A stretch of 64,000 nt of DNA. It comes from Marivibrio halodurans. Lineage in GTDB: Bacteria > Pseudomonadota > Alphaproteobacteria > UBA8366 > Aestuariispiraceae. Under the pieces are notes generated by a model. It was not told where the DNA came from and made no database searches. It saw only the letters and a program-made list of their open reading frames with translations. Location: NCBI RefSeq assembly GCF_017963645.1, contig NZ_JAGMWN010000001.1, forward strand, positions 248,001-312,000, read 5' to 3'. Shown here one piece after another: positions 51,961 through 61,482 of the stretch (its first letter is position 1; each line of letters begins with the position of its first letter). The position numbers and the translations under genes were made by a program.

Positions 51961-54195
51961 TCACCACTTCGCCTGTATAATGGCCTCGAAAAGTCGTTCG
52001 CGCGGTGTTTTCTCGAAAACGATCAAATCCTGCACATCCCAAAGTCCAGGTCCTTCAGCCATGGCATCGATATCGTCCCGCCAGTCCTCCATATCCCGGC
52101 GTCGACACCCGGCATTAAATATTCCATAAGTGAAGTGGAGGGTTAGCTCAGCGGAACGGTTCACGGAAAGCGCCGTAAAGGCACCGTTTCCACGAAATAT
52201 TCGTGCTCCCACCCCATCCGTATCCTCAATCTTCCAACAGTGGGAATAATAAACTGGCAATACGATAATGGTTGGACCATCTGACTTTATCGTGACGTGT
52301 AGTTTATTCTTACCGACCCGCAAGGAGGCATCGTCAGCACGCACAAAGTCGTCCAGAGGCCGTGTTTTTAACAAGAGTGTTTCACGCACATCCACATCCG
52401 GCTGCTGAAGAAGGGCGATAGTTTTCGCTATGGACGTGGTTTGTTCAATTCTGCTCGGACGAAGGATTACCTCGGGGTTGCGCACCCGATGAACATAGGC
52501 ATGCCCGCCATTGGCTATATCCACACGCTGTCCAGCCTCCAGTGCGGCATGATGAAGCGGCTCCCCGGAAACAACCACCTTTACCGCAAACGAACGGAAC
52601 AAGTTCTCCTGATATGAGGCAATCGTCAGTTTGTTGAACCGCGCCTTATAATGGTTATACGGATGTGATTGATCTTTTGTCGCTTCTTCGGAATCCGTAA
52701 GCCGCGTGGTAAGGAAGTGAGCTGGAGGTGTCACCACTTGCGCATATTCATTCATGGTTCGCGCCCCCATGTTCAGCAAATGGCCAGTTACATGATTAAA
52801 GCTAGGAGTTTGATCACGCCCGATGTTAAGTACCGATACGGTAAAAAGCGTTTCCTCCCCCCCATCCTGCCGGAGCATATCAAGAGCACGTTCCGCGATC
52901 GGACGATAAGATTCTATTGGTTCCTGATAGATGATGGAGCGATTTGGCGCCAAGCTCATCGCGCATGCCACGATAACTACTGGAGCCACTAAAGAAAATG
53001 TAACGGAAGCCGCCCGACGCCCCCAAGAGGACAGATGAATTGGAGTCGCGTCGATTCCGTCCCGCAAGATAGCTGCAATAACACCGACCGCTACTACGAT
53101 GAAAACCGAATAACTATGGGTTTCATAATATAACGGGAAAGGAAATGGCCAAACCTGAGCATAGGCTAGATAGTAGGTAGCAACGAGATAAAATACTACC
53201 AAACACGAAAACATTGAAAATGAGATGAATTGCCTTCGTCCCTTTGTGAAAAGGGCCCCAAACAACAAGGATACAAAAACAGAAATATGGATAAGGAAAG
53301 TCCACTTTCCGACAAAAACTCCTGAAGTATATACGGGGAATCCAGCCCCTCTCCAGGCTTCCATGACCATGGAACGAGAATTACCAATACCAAGAGTATA
53401 TATATACTCCAACAGCCCGGAAGCAGAAATAATAACGATTATCCCAAAAAGGTAGGCGGAATGAATTAGTATCGCCCGCCCCTTTGACAACAACGCAATC
53501 ACAAAGAATGGAAAGAAGAACATCCCATTTATCAAAACCCATAGAGGTTCAGACGATATAGACCAAACCAAAATCAAAAGAAACGACAAATACCTTAAAA
53601 TTAGATTTTTATTATTATTTATAAATGCGATTCCAAGCATAAAATTAAACTGCGCAATCGACAGAAATGCTGTCGGCCAAATTAAAAATTGAACAGAAGT
53701 GCTAAAAATATATTGAAAAGGGTATATAGTCTGCAAACATGAAGCAAAAACTGCCAAAAAAGAGAAAATATTATTTAGGCCAAGGCAGCGCGATAAAAAG
53801 AAAATAGAGCTGGAAAAAAGTAGAAAATTTATAACCGATGAAATGAAAACACCATTCCACCCTTCAATATAAAGAAGGGGAAATGTCGAGCTTAGAGCCG
53901 TATTGAATGGTAACGCTAAATTAAAAGCGCCCTGCATTGTGTTTATATTGTTTGTCTGCCAGGGAATTCCGCTGGACTGAGAGTTTTCAATCAGAAGCTG
54001 TAATAACCGGCCATCCGTCCCGGCAAAAAGCCCCTGGGGAATCTCAAGCCAAATCAGCGGCACAATGATCCAGAACGTCAAAAGAGAAAGATAGCCAAGA
54101 ATCCGATCGCGAGACCAGTACTGCCGGCTAAATAAGAAACTCGTCCAACCGTTCATGGACTGATGAAGGATTTCATATGCTCCGAAAATTGTCAT
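51961..54195 (-). CDS. Large polytopic membrane protein, unknown function (possible GT-C type)
   Basis: The 744-residue protein has about ten to twelve hydrophobic segments in its first 430 residues, then a soluble C-terminal region of roughly 300 residues ending in IIQAKW. The early loop DGRLLQLLIENSQSSGIPW could correspond to the acidic first loop of GT-C glycosyltransferases, but I see no decisive signature. The gene is strongly AT-rich (53581-53640 has 13 G/C of 60). It is the first gene of a minus-strand operon with the triple-repeat protein, GT2, AsnB and two methyltransferases. Confidence 0.7.
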   Translation of the reverse strand: MTIFGAYEILHQSMNGWTSFLFSRQYWSRDRILGYLSLLTFWIIVPLIWLEIPQGLFAGTDGRLLQLLIENSQSSGIPWQTNNINTMQGAFNLALPFNTALSSTFPLLYIEGWNGVFISSVINFLLFSSSIFFLSRCLGLNNIFSFLAVFASCLQTIYPFQYIFSTSVQFLIWPTAFLSIAQFNFMLGIAFINNNKNLILRYLSFLLILVWSISSEPLWVLINGMFFFPFFVIALLSKGRAILIHSAYLFGIIVIISASGLLEYIYTLGIGNSRSMVMEAWRGAGFPVYTSGVFVGKWTFLIHISVFVSLLFGALFTKGRRQFISFSMFSCLVVFYLVATYYLAYAQVWPFPFPLYYETHSYSVFIVVAVGVIAAILRDGIDATPIHLSSWGRRAASVTFSLVAPVVIVACAMSLAPNRSIIYQEPIESYRPIAERALDMLRQDGGEETLFTVSVLNIGRDQTPSFNHVTGHLLNMGARTMNEYAQVVTPPAHFLTTRLTDSEEATKDQSHPYNHYKARFNKLTIASYQENLFRSFAVKVVVSGEPLHHAALEAGQRVDIANGGHAYVHRVRNPEVILRPSRIEQTTSIAKTIALLQQPDVDVRETLLLKTRPLDDFVRADDASLRVGKNKLHVTIKSDGPTIIVLPVYYSHCWKIEDTDGVGARIFRGNGAFTALSVNRSAELTLHFTYGIFNAGCRRRDMEDWRDDIDAMAEGPGLWDVQDLIVFEKTPRERLFEAIIQAKW

Positions 54196-54318
54196 TTATC
54201 CTATCCTCATCGTTTTCTTTAAAGTTTATGATTGTTCCTAATAAGGATATGTAAGTTACATACTCATTCGATATGCGGACGTTTGAAAACTTTCCTTAGG
54301 CTAAATCTATAAGCGGCC
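54196..54318. other. AT-rich intergenic region with probable operon promoter
   Basis: This 123-base region separates the 744-residue membrane protein (start 54195) from the methyltransferase that ends at 54319. It is AT-rich and may contain the promoter of the operon running down to 46266, but I find no confident -10/-35 pair. Confidence 0.35.
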
Positions 54319-54999
54319 TCATCGCAGCCCCGCGCAAACCGCGAAGTTATAGTGCGCCATCTTGTGGAAGCCGGTATGGACCACCTCGTCATTCATGCTG
54401 AACATGAAGACGTTGTGGAAATAGTTCTGGAGCAGCGCCTTCAACTCCGGGCCGGTCTTGCAGTTGATGTGCCCTTCCTTCGATTGCGGCGAGGCATAGA
54501 CCTGGCTTTCCAGGGAGGGGACGCCGATGACCGCGCACCCGTTCTTTTCGAGATTGCCGAAGCTGTTCTCCAGGAAGACACGCTCGTCCTTCGGCTCGAT
54601 ATGCTCCAGCACATCCAGCGAATAGACCGCGTCGAACGATCCCGGGACCGGGCCGTCCAGCATGTCGTGAACCCGGGCATCGAAGTGCCAGCGCTCCACC
54701 ATCCGGTCGTTGACGTCCTGGATGAAGACGGGATCGAAATCGATCGCCGTCAGATTCTCGACTTCCGCCTGAACGATGCGGATACCGAAGGCATCGCCGC
54801 ATCCGACCTCCAGAACGTGGCGGCGCCCCTGCAGCATCTTGGCGACGAACTTGTAGCGCGATAGCCGGAAGACCAGATGCTTCGGGTCTTCGTACCAACT
54901 CTCGCTGCTGCGCAGGCCGAACCGCTCGACGCCGCGCTCCTTCGCGGCCTCGACGATCACTTGGTACTGTGCTTCCTTGGTCTTCTGCGTCTCGCTCAT
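54319..54999 (-). CDS. Class I SAM-dependent methyltransferase
   Basis: The 226-residue protein has motif I HVLEVGCGDAFGIRIVQAEV, LTAIDFDPVFIQDV and FDAVYSLDVLEHIEPKDERV. A conserved C-terminal block (VFMFSMNDEVVHTGFHKMAH) follows. This type occurs in glycan loci of alphaproteobacteria; the acceptor is unknown. ATG 54999 follows AAGAAGGCG. It is the last gene of a minus-strand run starting with the WbuC gene. Confidence 0.87.
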   Translation of the reverse strand: MSETQKTKEAQYQVIVEAAKERGVERFGLRSSESWYEDPKHLVFRLSRYKFVAKMLQGRRHVLEVGCGDAFGIRIVQAEVENLTAIDFDPVFIQDVNDRMVERWHFDARVHDMLDGPVPGSFDAVYSLDVLEHIEPKDERVFLENSFGNLEKNGCAVIGVPSLESQVYASPQSKEGHINCKTGPELKALLQNYFHNVFMFSMNDEVVHTGFHKMAHYNFAVCAGLR

Positions 55000-55052
55000 G
55001 CTTAGTCGCCTTCTTGGCGGCGCGTTCTGGAACGCGGCCGCGCGCTTTCGCG

Positions 55053-56318
55053 TTAAATCTTGACGTCGCCGTCCTTGCCGACGACCCGGGTTTCGGGGCA
55101 AAGCACGACGAAATGGCCGCCCTTCTCCAGATAATCCGGGTTGGATTCGATAATCTTCGCCGAATGCACCCAGGCAAGGATCACGGTGTAGTCCGGCATA
55201 CGCTCCAGCAATTCTGCCGTCGGACGAATGGGAATACCATCGCCGGATGAGTATTTCCCGACCTTCTGCGGATGATCGTCGACGATGAAATCGATCTTGT
55301 CCCGCAGACCGAGCTGGGCCAGCAGGGTCGGCCCGCTGCGCGCCGCGCCATAGGCGGCGACGGTCTTACCCTCGGCGCGCCATTGATCGACCAGGGCCGC
55401 GGTCGCTTCGCGCATCCGCACGAGCTTGGCATCGAACTCCCGAAGGGTTTCGACCCGATCGAGCTTGCGCTCGTTCTCCAGCGCGACGAGTTCATGAACC
55501 GACGTCTCGACCGGCCGCCTGCCCCCCTTCAACTGAACGGTCCCGATCAGGGAGCCGTGCTGGATCGGCGCGCGCTCGACCGCGATCAACTCCAGCCCAT
55601 GCCGATCGAGGAAATCGATCAGCGGCTTCACCGAATGGTGGCTCATATGCTCATGGAAAATCGACGCGATGAGGACACCGTCGATGATATCCAGCAGATA
55701 CTGCGCCTCGAAGAAGAATAGACCGTCCGGTGCCAGCATGGTGCGGACGCAATCAACCATCTCGCCCAGGTCGTCCGCGTGCGCGAAGACGTTGAAGGCG
55801 CAGATCGCATGCGCAGGCCCGTATTCCTTCCGAACCCGCTCGGCGAGGTCCCGGGTCATAAGGTTACAGAAGGTCTCGATCCCGCGCTCATTGGCGCGGC
55901 GCGCGACTTCCGTCGCCGGATCGATGCCGAGCACGCGATAACCCCGTTCCTTGAAGGGCACCAGGAGCGAGCCGTCATTGCTGCCGATATCGACGACCAG
56001 GGCGCCTTCCGGTGGCTTGGTGGCGTCCAGGATCGTGTCCGCCATCTGCCGGAAATGCTCCGGCATCCCCTTCGCCTCACCCGAATAATAGGTGTAGGAG
56101 TCCCAAAGGTTCGTCGAATCGATGACGTCCAGATGCTGAACATGGCCGCAATCGGCGCACATATAGACATCGACCGAATAGCGCGCGGCCTGGCGCGCGG
56201 TTTCGGGATCGTCGGTATAGCCTTCCGAAAGAGGAATCGGCTTAAGCGCGACCACGAGTTCCACGTTCGGCGAGTCGCACAAGCGACACGTATCCCGATG
56301 CGCCACGGAAACGTCCAT
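55053..56318 (-). CDS. C-methyltransferase-type SAM-dependent methyltransferase
   Basis: The 421-residue protein has the three-part layout of sugar C-methyltransferases. An N-terminal zinc-binding segment (CRLCDSP and CADCGHVQHL) comes first, then a class I methyltransferase core (VVDIGSNDGSLLVPFKERG, then ICAFNVFAHADDLGEM). A C-terminal Rossmann-like domain (TVAAYGAARSGPTLLAQLG, then IDFIVDDHPQKVGKY) follows. Such enzymes add branching methyl groups to keto-sugar nucleotides. It lies 20 bases after the reductase gene, so a methyl-branched deoxysugar is plausible. Confidence 0.88.
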   Translation of the reverse strand: MDVSVAHRDTCRLCDSPNVELVVALKPIPLSEGYTDDPETARQAARYSVDVYMCADCGHVQHLDVIDSTNLWDSYTYYSGEAKGMPEHFRQMADTILDATKPPEGALVVDIGSNDGSLLVPFKERGYRVLGIDPATEVARRANERGIETFCNLMTRDLAERVRKEYGPAHAICAFNVFAHADDLGEMVDCVRTMLAPDGLFFFEAQYLLDIIDGVLIASIFHEHMSHHSVKPLIDFLDRHGLELIAVERAPIQHGSLIGTVQLKGGRRPVETSVHELVALENERKLDRVETLREFDAKLVRMREATAALVDQWRAEGKTVAAYGAARSGPTLLAQLGLRDKIDFIVDDHPQKVGKYSSGDGIPIRPTAELLERMPDYTVILAWVHSAKIIESNPDYLEKGGHFVVLCPETRVVGKDGDVKI

Positions 56319-56338
56319 TTTCAAGACAGCCCCTCCCC

Positions 56339-57235
56339 TCAATCCAAGTCCCGCGCGGCCGGGAACAGGTCCCGCACCAGCGCTTCGAGCGGCTGCGGCC
56401 GCAGCCCCGTCAGTTCCTGCGTCCGGGTCATGCCCAAGCCGCTATAAGTCGGTTTGAAGGCGATATGAATCCCCTTCTCCGTCGACGTCGTCGCTTCGAT
56501 AAGGGCAGAATCGACACCAAGCCGGCCCGCCAAGGCTTCCGCGAACCGCGTATAGCTCACGTTCTCCGCACCCGAAAGATGTAAATTACCGGACACCCTC
56601 TTTTCCGCGATCGTGGCCAAGGATTCACCCACGAACCGGGTCGACATCGGCGCGAAGATCAGGTCGGAAAAGGGGGTTACCACCTCGCCCTTGTCCCATG
56701 CCGCGAGCCAGTTCGGCAACGGTGGCGTGTCCGATTCCATGATCTTGGTCAGCCGCGTGATATTGAGCCGGTCGCGCGCGTCCAATTCGTCGGCGAATTT
56801 CAGTATCTCGCGCTCACCCTCGTCCTTCTGCCGGGCATAAGCGATGCCCGGCGCGTGCGGGTCATCCTCGTGCGGCCAAGGACGCTCCCCACCGAACACG
56901 GAATTGGTCGAGATGAAGGTAACGAAGATTCCCTGCTCCAACAGGGAGGCGACCAGCCGCGGGATCAACTCCACATTGATGACCCGGGCCTGGGGGTCGG
57001 TCTCGCAGCGCTCGTAGTTCGTCGCGGCCGCGATGACGAGGGCATAATCGACGCCTTCCGGCGCGCGATAGGTCTCCTCGCGTTCGAAATCCATGAGAAC
57101 GCGCCCCGGCCCCACGGTCTCCTCCCGTCGCGTCGAGGCCAGAACCTCGTGACCGCGCGCCGCGAGCGCCTTCACGGTGGCGCCGCCGACAAGGCTGTCG
57201 CCACCGACAACCAGAAACTTTCCTTGATCCGGCAT
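56339..57235 (-). CDS. NAD(P)-dependent sugar reductase (RmlD-like SDR)
   Basis: The 298-residue protein has the Rossmann motif VVGGDSLVGGATVKAL, ALVIAAATNYERCETDP, ISTNSVFGGERPW and a YARQKDEGE catalytic YxxxK. It resembles dTDP-4-dehydrorhamnose reductase (RmlD), which reduces keto-sugar nucleotides. Directly downstream is the C-methyltransferase-type gene, supporting a shared pathway. Confidence 0.86.
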   Translation of the reverse strand: MPDQGKFLVVGGDSLVGGATVKALAARGHEVLASTRREETVGPGRVLMDFEREETYRAPEGVDYALVIAAATNYERCETDPQARVINVELIPRLVASLLEQGIFVTFISTNSVFGGERPWPHEDDPHAPGIAYARQKDEGEREILKFADELDARDRLNITRLTKIMESDTPPLPNWLAAWDKGEVVTPFSDLIFAPMSTRFVGESLATIAEKRVSGNLHLSGAENVSYTRFAEALAGRLGVDSALIEATTSTEKGIHIAFKPTYSGLGMTRTQELTGLRPQPLEALVRDLFPAARDLD

Positions 57236-57324
57236 CTTTTACCCACCTGTTTTGAAGCATCTGCTCTTCGCAAGTGCTTATCTCGATGTCAACTGCCCTT
57301 CCCCTTGCATGCCGATTCCACGCT

Positions 57325-59232
57325 TTAAGGGGAATTCTCGTCGCGCGTATTTCCGTCGCCTCGCCGGCGCATGGTCAGCAGGATACTCGTACAGAAGGCC
57401 GGACGGGCCACCCGGGAGCACGCGCGGTGACGAAGATTCACGCCCGCCATCGCCGTGGCGATGAAGGGAAGCATGACCGCCGCCAACAGGGTCGCCGGGG
57501 TTTCGCGCCAGCGTCCCGGCCAAAGCGCGCGCAGACAGGACAATTCCAATCGTCGCAGAAGGCGTCTGAGACGCCCCCCCACCAACCGCGTTGAAATCGT
57601 CCATCCCAACCAGTCACGCGGCAGCATCCCCTCGACCAGTAGAGGAAATAGGTCGGTATGATTGGCCGGGTCGGCCGACGCGCCGGGATGGTGTATCCAG
57701 AGCCTTAGAACACCGCCCGGCGCCAGCAACGGCTGCGTCCGCGCGATCAGGGCCCGGATTTCCTCAACCCTATCCCATGGCAGACGGACGACAACCGCGT
57801 CGAAGGGGCCGCCCTGGGCACTCGACGTTTCGCCGATTCCCTCGATCGATGACGTCGTGGCGTCGAGGCGGCGCACGCATTCGGCCGCGAGCGTCCCGTC
57901 ACCACCATCCGCCACGAGGGTTCGGGCCGCCCTGTCCCGCGCGATTTCCTCCAACTCCCGCTCGATCAGCCATATATCCGGCCATTGATTGTGCCAAAGC
58001 GCGACCCGCATGCCCCGACCGCGACGCCGCCTGGCCCCCTGCAGAATGCGGGCATAGATCGATGCCGCGCCCCCATCCTTCAAGGATGGGCCACCCTCCC
58101 CCTGCGCCAGTTCTGGCGGCAGACTGGCCGGGCGGTCCGTGCCCGCCTGCTCGGCACGCGAAAGGCTCCACATCCGCACCGCCGGCGACCAATAGGGATG
58201 GTTCGCGTAAGCGATTGGCGGACACTTGTTCAGGGCCGCGTCGATACGGTCCATGAACGCGCTCAACGCAGCTTTCTGCCGTGCCAATCCCGCCGGCAAA
58301 TCCCGTGCATGGAAGACGATATCCCGTTCAGCGACGGCGCGATGCTCCTTGGTCGTCCAGGCGGCCAACCCATCGGCGATCATGGCGGGATCATGTACCC
58401 CGGCGAAGAGTAGCTCGCGCTCCTGCGCCGTCTGCTGCAATTCCATGATGAAACAGTCATCGGAATCATCGAGCACCACCCACGGCCCCGACGGGGCCAG
58501 ATCCGGCACGAACCCGTAATCGCAATAGGAGGTGACCGGCGGCATCGAACGCTCCGGCCGGATCGCCAGCATGAAGATCAAGTGATACCGCGCCAGAAGC
58601 GTGGCATCATCCACCTGCCAGAAGATTTGATTGTAGGTGTGGGCGGCCAACAGATCCTGCGTCACCGTCTTCCCGACGACGGTCGGATGCAGCATCTCGA
58701 ACGCCATGGCGACCATATCCCGCTTTCCCATGGCGAGGGTCGACGTTCGCGGGTCGAACGCCTCCAGCAGACGGGGTACGGCTGGCTCCGCCTGAACACG
58801 CAGCGAAGGCGCCAGAATGCAGCGTGCCTCGTTCCGGCTCATATGCTCGGCGAGCATGCCCAAGGAGCCGTCCGCCAGGACGAAATCCGAGTTCATAAAG
58901 ATGAACCAACTGTCCGTCTGCCGCTCTCCCGCCGAGCGGACACCACGGGCGAAGGCCAAGGTCAGCGTGACGCCGTAATGACCATCCGTCACCAAATCGT
59001 CGATCAGGATAAAGGTCACCGTGCAATGCTGGCGTAAAGCCGCGAAGGTCGGCTCGCGCTCGAACAAGGCCACGCTCTCGCGCGTGGTCATGATCGCGAC
59101 CTCGAGTTCGACCCGCTCCACCAGGCTCGGTATATTCCCCGAGGCAAGATAGGAAGGCAGGGAGACTCGCGCGAACACCTCAACGTAGCGACGCCCCCAT
59201 ATCGCCGCGATCATCCTCGCTTTCGGTCGCAT
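57325..59232 (-). CDS. Two-domain protein: glycosyltransferase-like N-terminus, methyltransferase-like C-terminus
   Basis: The 635-residue product is not a well-known enzyme. Residues 1-350 resemble a GT-A glycosyltransferase, with WFIFMNSDFVLADGSLGMLAEHM, VDDATLLARYH and VVLDDSDDCFIMELQQ as candidate metal- and sugar-binding parts. Residues about 400-560 resemble a class I methyltransferase fold (ARTLVADGGDGTLAAECVRR, then FDAVVVRLPWD and LLAPGGVLRLWIHH), but with an unusual glycine motif. ATG 59232 (MRPKARMIAAIWG) is used; the frame extends upstream to 59409 into the WbuC gene. Confidence 0.68.
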   Translation of the reverse strand: MRPKARMIAAIWGRRYVEVFARVSLPSYLASGNIPSLVERVELEVAIMTTRESVALFEREPTFAALRQHCTVTFILIDDLVTDGHYGVTLTLAFARGVRSAGERQTDSWFIFMNSDFVLADGSLGMLAEHMSRNEARCILAPSLRVQAEPAVPRLLEAFDPRTSTLAMGKRDMVAMAFEMLHPTVVGKTVTQDLLAAHTYNQIFWQVDDATLLARYHLIFMLAIRPERSMPPVTSYCDYGFVPDLAPSGPWVVLDDSDDCFIMELQQTAQERELLFAGVHDPAMIADGLAAWTTKEHRAVAERDIVFHARDLPAGLARQKAALSAFMDRIDAALNKCPPIAYANHPYWSPAVRMWSLSRAEQAGTDRPASLPPELAQGEGGPSLKDGGAASIYARILQGARRRRGRGMRVALWHNQWPDIWLIERELEEIARDRAARTLVADGGDGTLAAECVRRLDATTSSIEGIGETSSAQGGPFDAVVVRLPWDRVEEIRALIARTQPLLAPGGVLRLWIHHPGASADPANHTDLFPLLVEGMLPRDWLGWTISTRLVGGRLRRLLRRLELSCLRALWPGRWRETPATLLAAVMLPFIATAMAGVNLRHRACSRVARPAFCTSILLTMRRRGDGNTRDENSP

Positions 59233-59278
59233 TTCCCCCGACCTTGATTTGAATTGTCCAGCGTGCGCCCAGTCGCGC

Positions 59279-59797
59279 CTATGCGTCGAGACCGCGAATG
59301 AAATCGAACCCCGCCTCGGGATCGCTCTCGGGCGGCGCCCAAGCAGCCCCCTCCGACTTCGCCGGATCGAACGGACCGGTCGTTGTTTCGAGATAGACGA
59401 AGATATCACTCTCGAAATCGAGTGTGTGGAATATCCCTTCCGGCATACGATAAAAGAACGTTCGCCCCTGCCCGTGCGGCCCCATCGGAACGCGCCGCGT
59501 CACCTCCCCCGATTCGCCGAACAACAACGCGGTCGCGCTCCCCTCGAGCACGGTTAACGTCTCGCTTTTCCCGAAATGCCGGTGCGGACGTACATAGGAT
59601 CGGCCAGCCATGGCGATCAGCATCTCCTGGGCCGTCGCTTCCGGGCCGGGATGGAAACAGATACGGCAGCGCTTTCTGGGTGATTCCAAGGCGATGCGCT
59701 TGATCATCGCGACAGCCTCCGGGCCGGCCGTCGCAAAGGAATCGACCGAATAATAGACCTCCGCCGCCACCTGCCGGAATGCGGTGCTGTCGGCCAT
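59279..59797 (-). CDS. WbuC-type cupin protein
   Basis: The 172-residue protein has the WbuC features: MIKRIALESPRKRCRICFH, then a cupin motif YVRPHRHFGKSETLTVLEG with metal-type histidines, and FYRMPEGIFHTLDFESD. WbuC proteins occur in O-antigen loci, probably as small sugar-modifying or binding proteins, but their reaction is not known. AGGAG lies at good spacing before ATG 59797. The gene opens a minus-strand run. Confidence 0.87.
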   Translation of the reverse strand: MADSTAFRQVAAEVYYSVDSFATAGPEAVAMIKRIALESPRKRCRICFHPGPEATAQEMLIAMAGRSYVRPHRHFGKSETLTVLEGSATALLFGESGEVTRRVPMGPHGQGRTFFYRMPEGIFHTLDFESDIFVYLETTTGPFDPAKSEGAAWAPPESDPEAGFDFIRGLDA

Positions 59798-60113
59798 AAG
59801 TCTTCTCCTGGAATATGCCCCCATCAACGTCCATGCCTTTCAGCATGAAGCGCCTCTTGATAGGGGGTCGATAAGCTCACGTCAATTTTGGGTGCTTCCG
59901 CTCGCGCCGGAAGTCTCTGAGAGTTCATGGTGAAAAGCGTATTATCATGGATTCCCCGCTGGATTTCGGGCCGCCTATTGTGCAACAAGGCGGCGTCCGG
60001 GGGCGCGATGGCCTTTTCCCGGATTCCATCGGTACGGGGGACGTGCGAAAGACTTTTCACGCGGTTCCATTCAAACCCGTGGACAAGCTATTTCGATCAA
60101 TCGGAGGGTTCGG
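59798..60113. other. Divergent region between WbuC and methyltransferase-like genes
   Basis: No gene is evident in these 316 bases. Two small inverted repeats are present: CTTCCG/CGGAAG (around 59897-59915), and a bulged hairpin around CCGCC...GGCGG (about 59971-59995). Promoters for both directions probably lie here. Confidence 0.4.
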
Positions 60114-61319
60114 ATGAGTTGTTTGGTTTGCGGCAACGCGCTAGGCGCGGATCGGTTGGATGTCGGTGCGCATCCCGTGGCCTCCTTCCTGCGCGAGGAG
60201 CGCTCGGCCGAGGAGGATCGCGTATCGATGGTTCTGGGCCAGTGCGAGACGTGCGGAGTCATTCAACTCCGGCAGCCGGTCTCTCACGAGAAGCTCGTCC
60301 CGCCGACCTTCATCGCGGCCCGTGAGCCGGAGGATCACCTCGATTCGGTCGTGGACAAGATCCTGGAACTGCCGGGCATGGGCCCGGACAGCGTCGTCGC
60401 CGGCCTCACCTACAAGGACGACACGACGATAGAGCGGTTCGAGCGCAAGGGCATCAAGAAGACTTGGCGCGTCGAGCTCTCCGATCTGGACATCCAGGAA
60501 CCGGCCGCCAATATCGAGACGGTTCAGATTCGCACCACGCCGGAACGGATGGAAGCGATCGCCGCGAAGTATGGCCAGGCCGATTTACTGCTCGTGCGTC
60601 ATATTTCCGAACATACCGAGGATCCCGGCGCCTTCATGCGCGGACTATCCGCCCTGGTTAAGCCAGGCGGCTTGCTGATGCTCGAAATCCCCGATTGCAC
60701 CGCCAACTTGAACCTGAAGGATTATTGCATGGTGTGGGAGGAGCATTCGCTCTACCTCACCCCGGCGACCTTCGCGATGCTGCCGCCATTGGGAGGCTTC
60801 GAGAGCCTCTATATCGACGTTCATCCTTTGCCGTTCGAGAACTGCCTGGTGCAACTCGCACGCAAGACGGGCGAGCCGCGCATGCCCGCCCCGACCCCGG
60901 AGGCGGCGGCCGAGATCGGGTGGCTCGGCGACTATGCGCGCGCCTACGAGCCCGCGCGCGAGGAACTGCGGCGCCTGCTCCAAGGCATGCGTGAAAGCCA
61001 GGGCAAGATCGCGCTCTTCGGCGCCGGCCATCTGGCGTGCGCTTTCGTCAACTTCATGGGTGTCGAGGATCTGATCGAGTTCGTCGCCGACGACACGCCG
61101 GAGAAGCAAGGGCGCTATCTTCCAGGCACGAATCTCCAGATCGTCCCCTCGGCCGAACTGGTTTCCCAGAACATCGCCGTGTGTCTGCTGGCGCTGTCCA
61201 TCACCAACGAGGATAAGGTGATCGGACGCAACCAGGGCTTCGTCGACGGTGGCGGACGGTTCCTATCGATATTCCGTGCCAGCACACGATCCGTTTTCGA
61301 CGCGGGGAAGAAGACGTAG
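60114..61319 (+). CDS. C-methyltransferase-like protein with degenerate SAM site
   Basis: The 401-residue protein keeps the layout of zinc-ribbon sugar C-methyltransferases. An N-terminal CLVCG and CETCG segment is followed by a core with LLLVRHISEHTEDPGAFMRGL and LVKPGGLLMLEIPDC. The C-terminal Rossmann-like domain has KIALFGAGHLACAFVNFMG and IEFVADDTPEKQGRY. The glycine-rich SAM motif expected after the first 90 residues is replaced by VVAGLTYKDDTTIERFERKG, with no GxGxG. It may bind another ligand or be non-catalytic. It is divergent from WbuC. Confidence 0.8.
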   Translation: MSCLVCGNALGADRLDVGAHPVASFLREERSAEEDRVSMVLGQCETCGVIQLRQPVSHEKLVPPTFIAAREPEDHLDSVVDKILELPGMGPDSVVAGLTYKDDTTIERFERKGIKKTWRVELSDLDIQEPAANIETVQIRTTPERMEAIAAKYGQADLLLVRHISEHTEDPGAFMRGLSALVKPGGLLMLEIPDCTANLNLKDYCMVWEEHSLYLTPATFAMLPPLGGFESLYIDVHPLPFENCLVQLARKTGEPRMPAPTPEAAAEIGWLGDYARAYEPAREELRRLLQGMRESQGKIALFGAGHLACAFVNFMGVEDLIEFVADDTPEKQGRYLPGTNLQIVPSAELVSQNIAVCLLALSITNEDKVIGRNQGFVDGGGRFLSIFRASTRSVFDAGKKT

Positions 61320-61482
61320 ACTCCCCCATCGACGAGGGCGGCATCCCCGATGGGTTGCCCCCGGAAATAGTCCAAGCGGTGCGGTGTCTTTGGTCCCTGG
61401 ACGCGTCCCGGCCGTGAGAATAATGTGAGCGGTGATTGCTGACAGGTTAGTCGGCACCGAAATACAGGAGCGACGAGATCCT

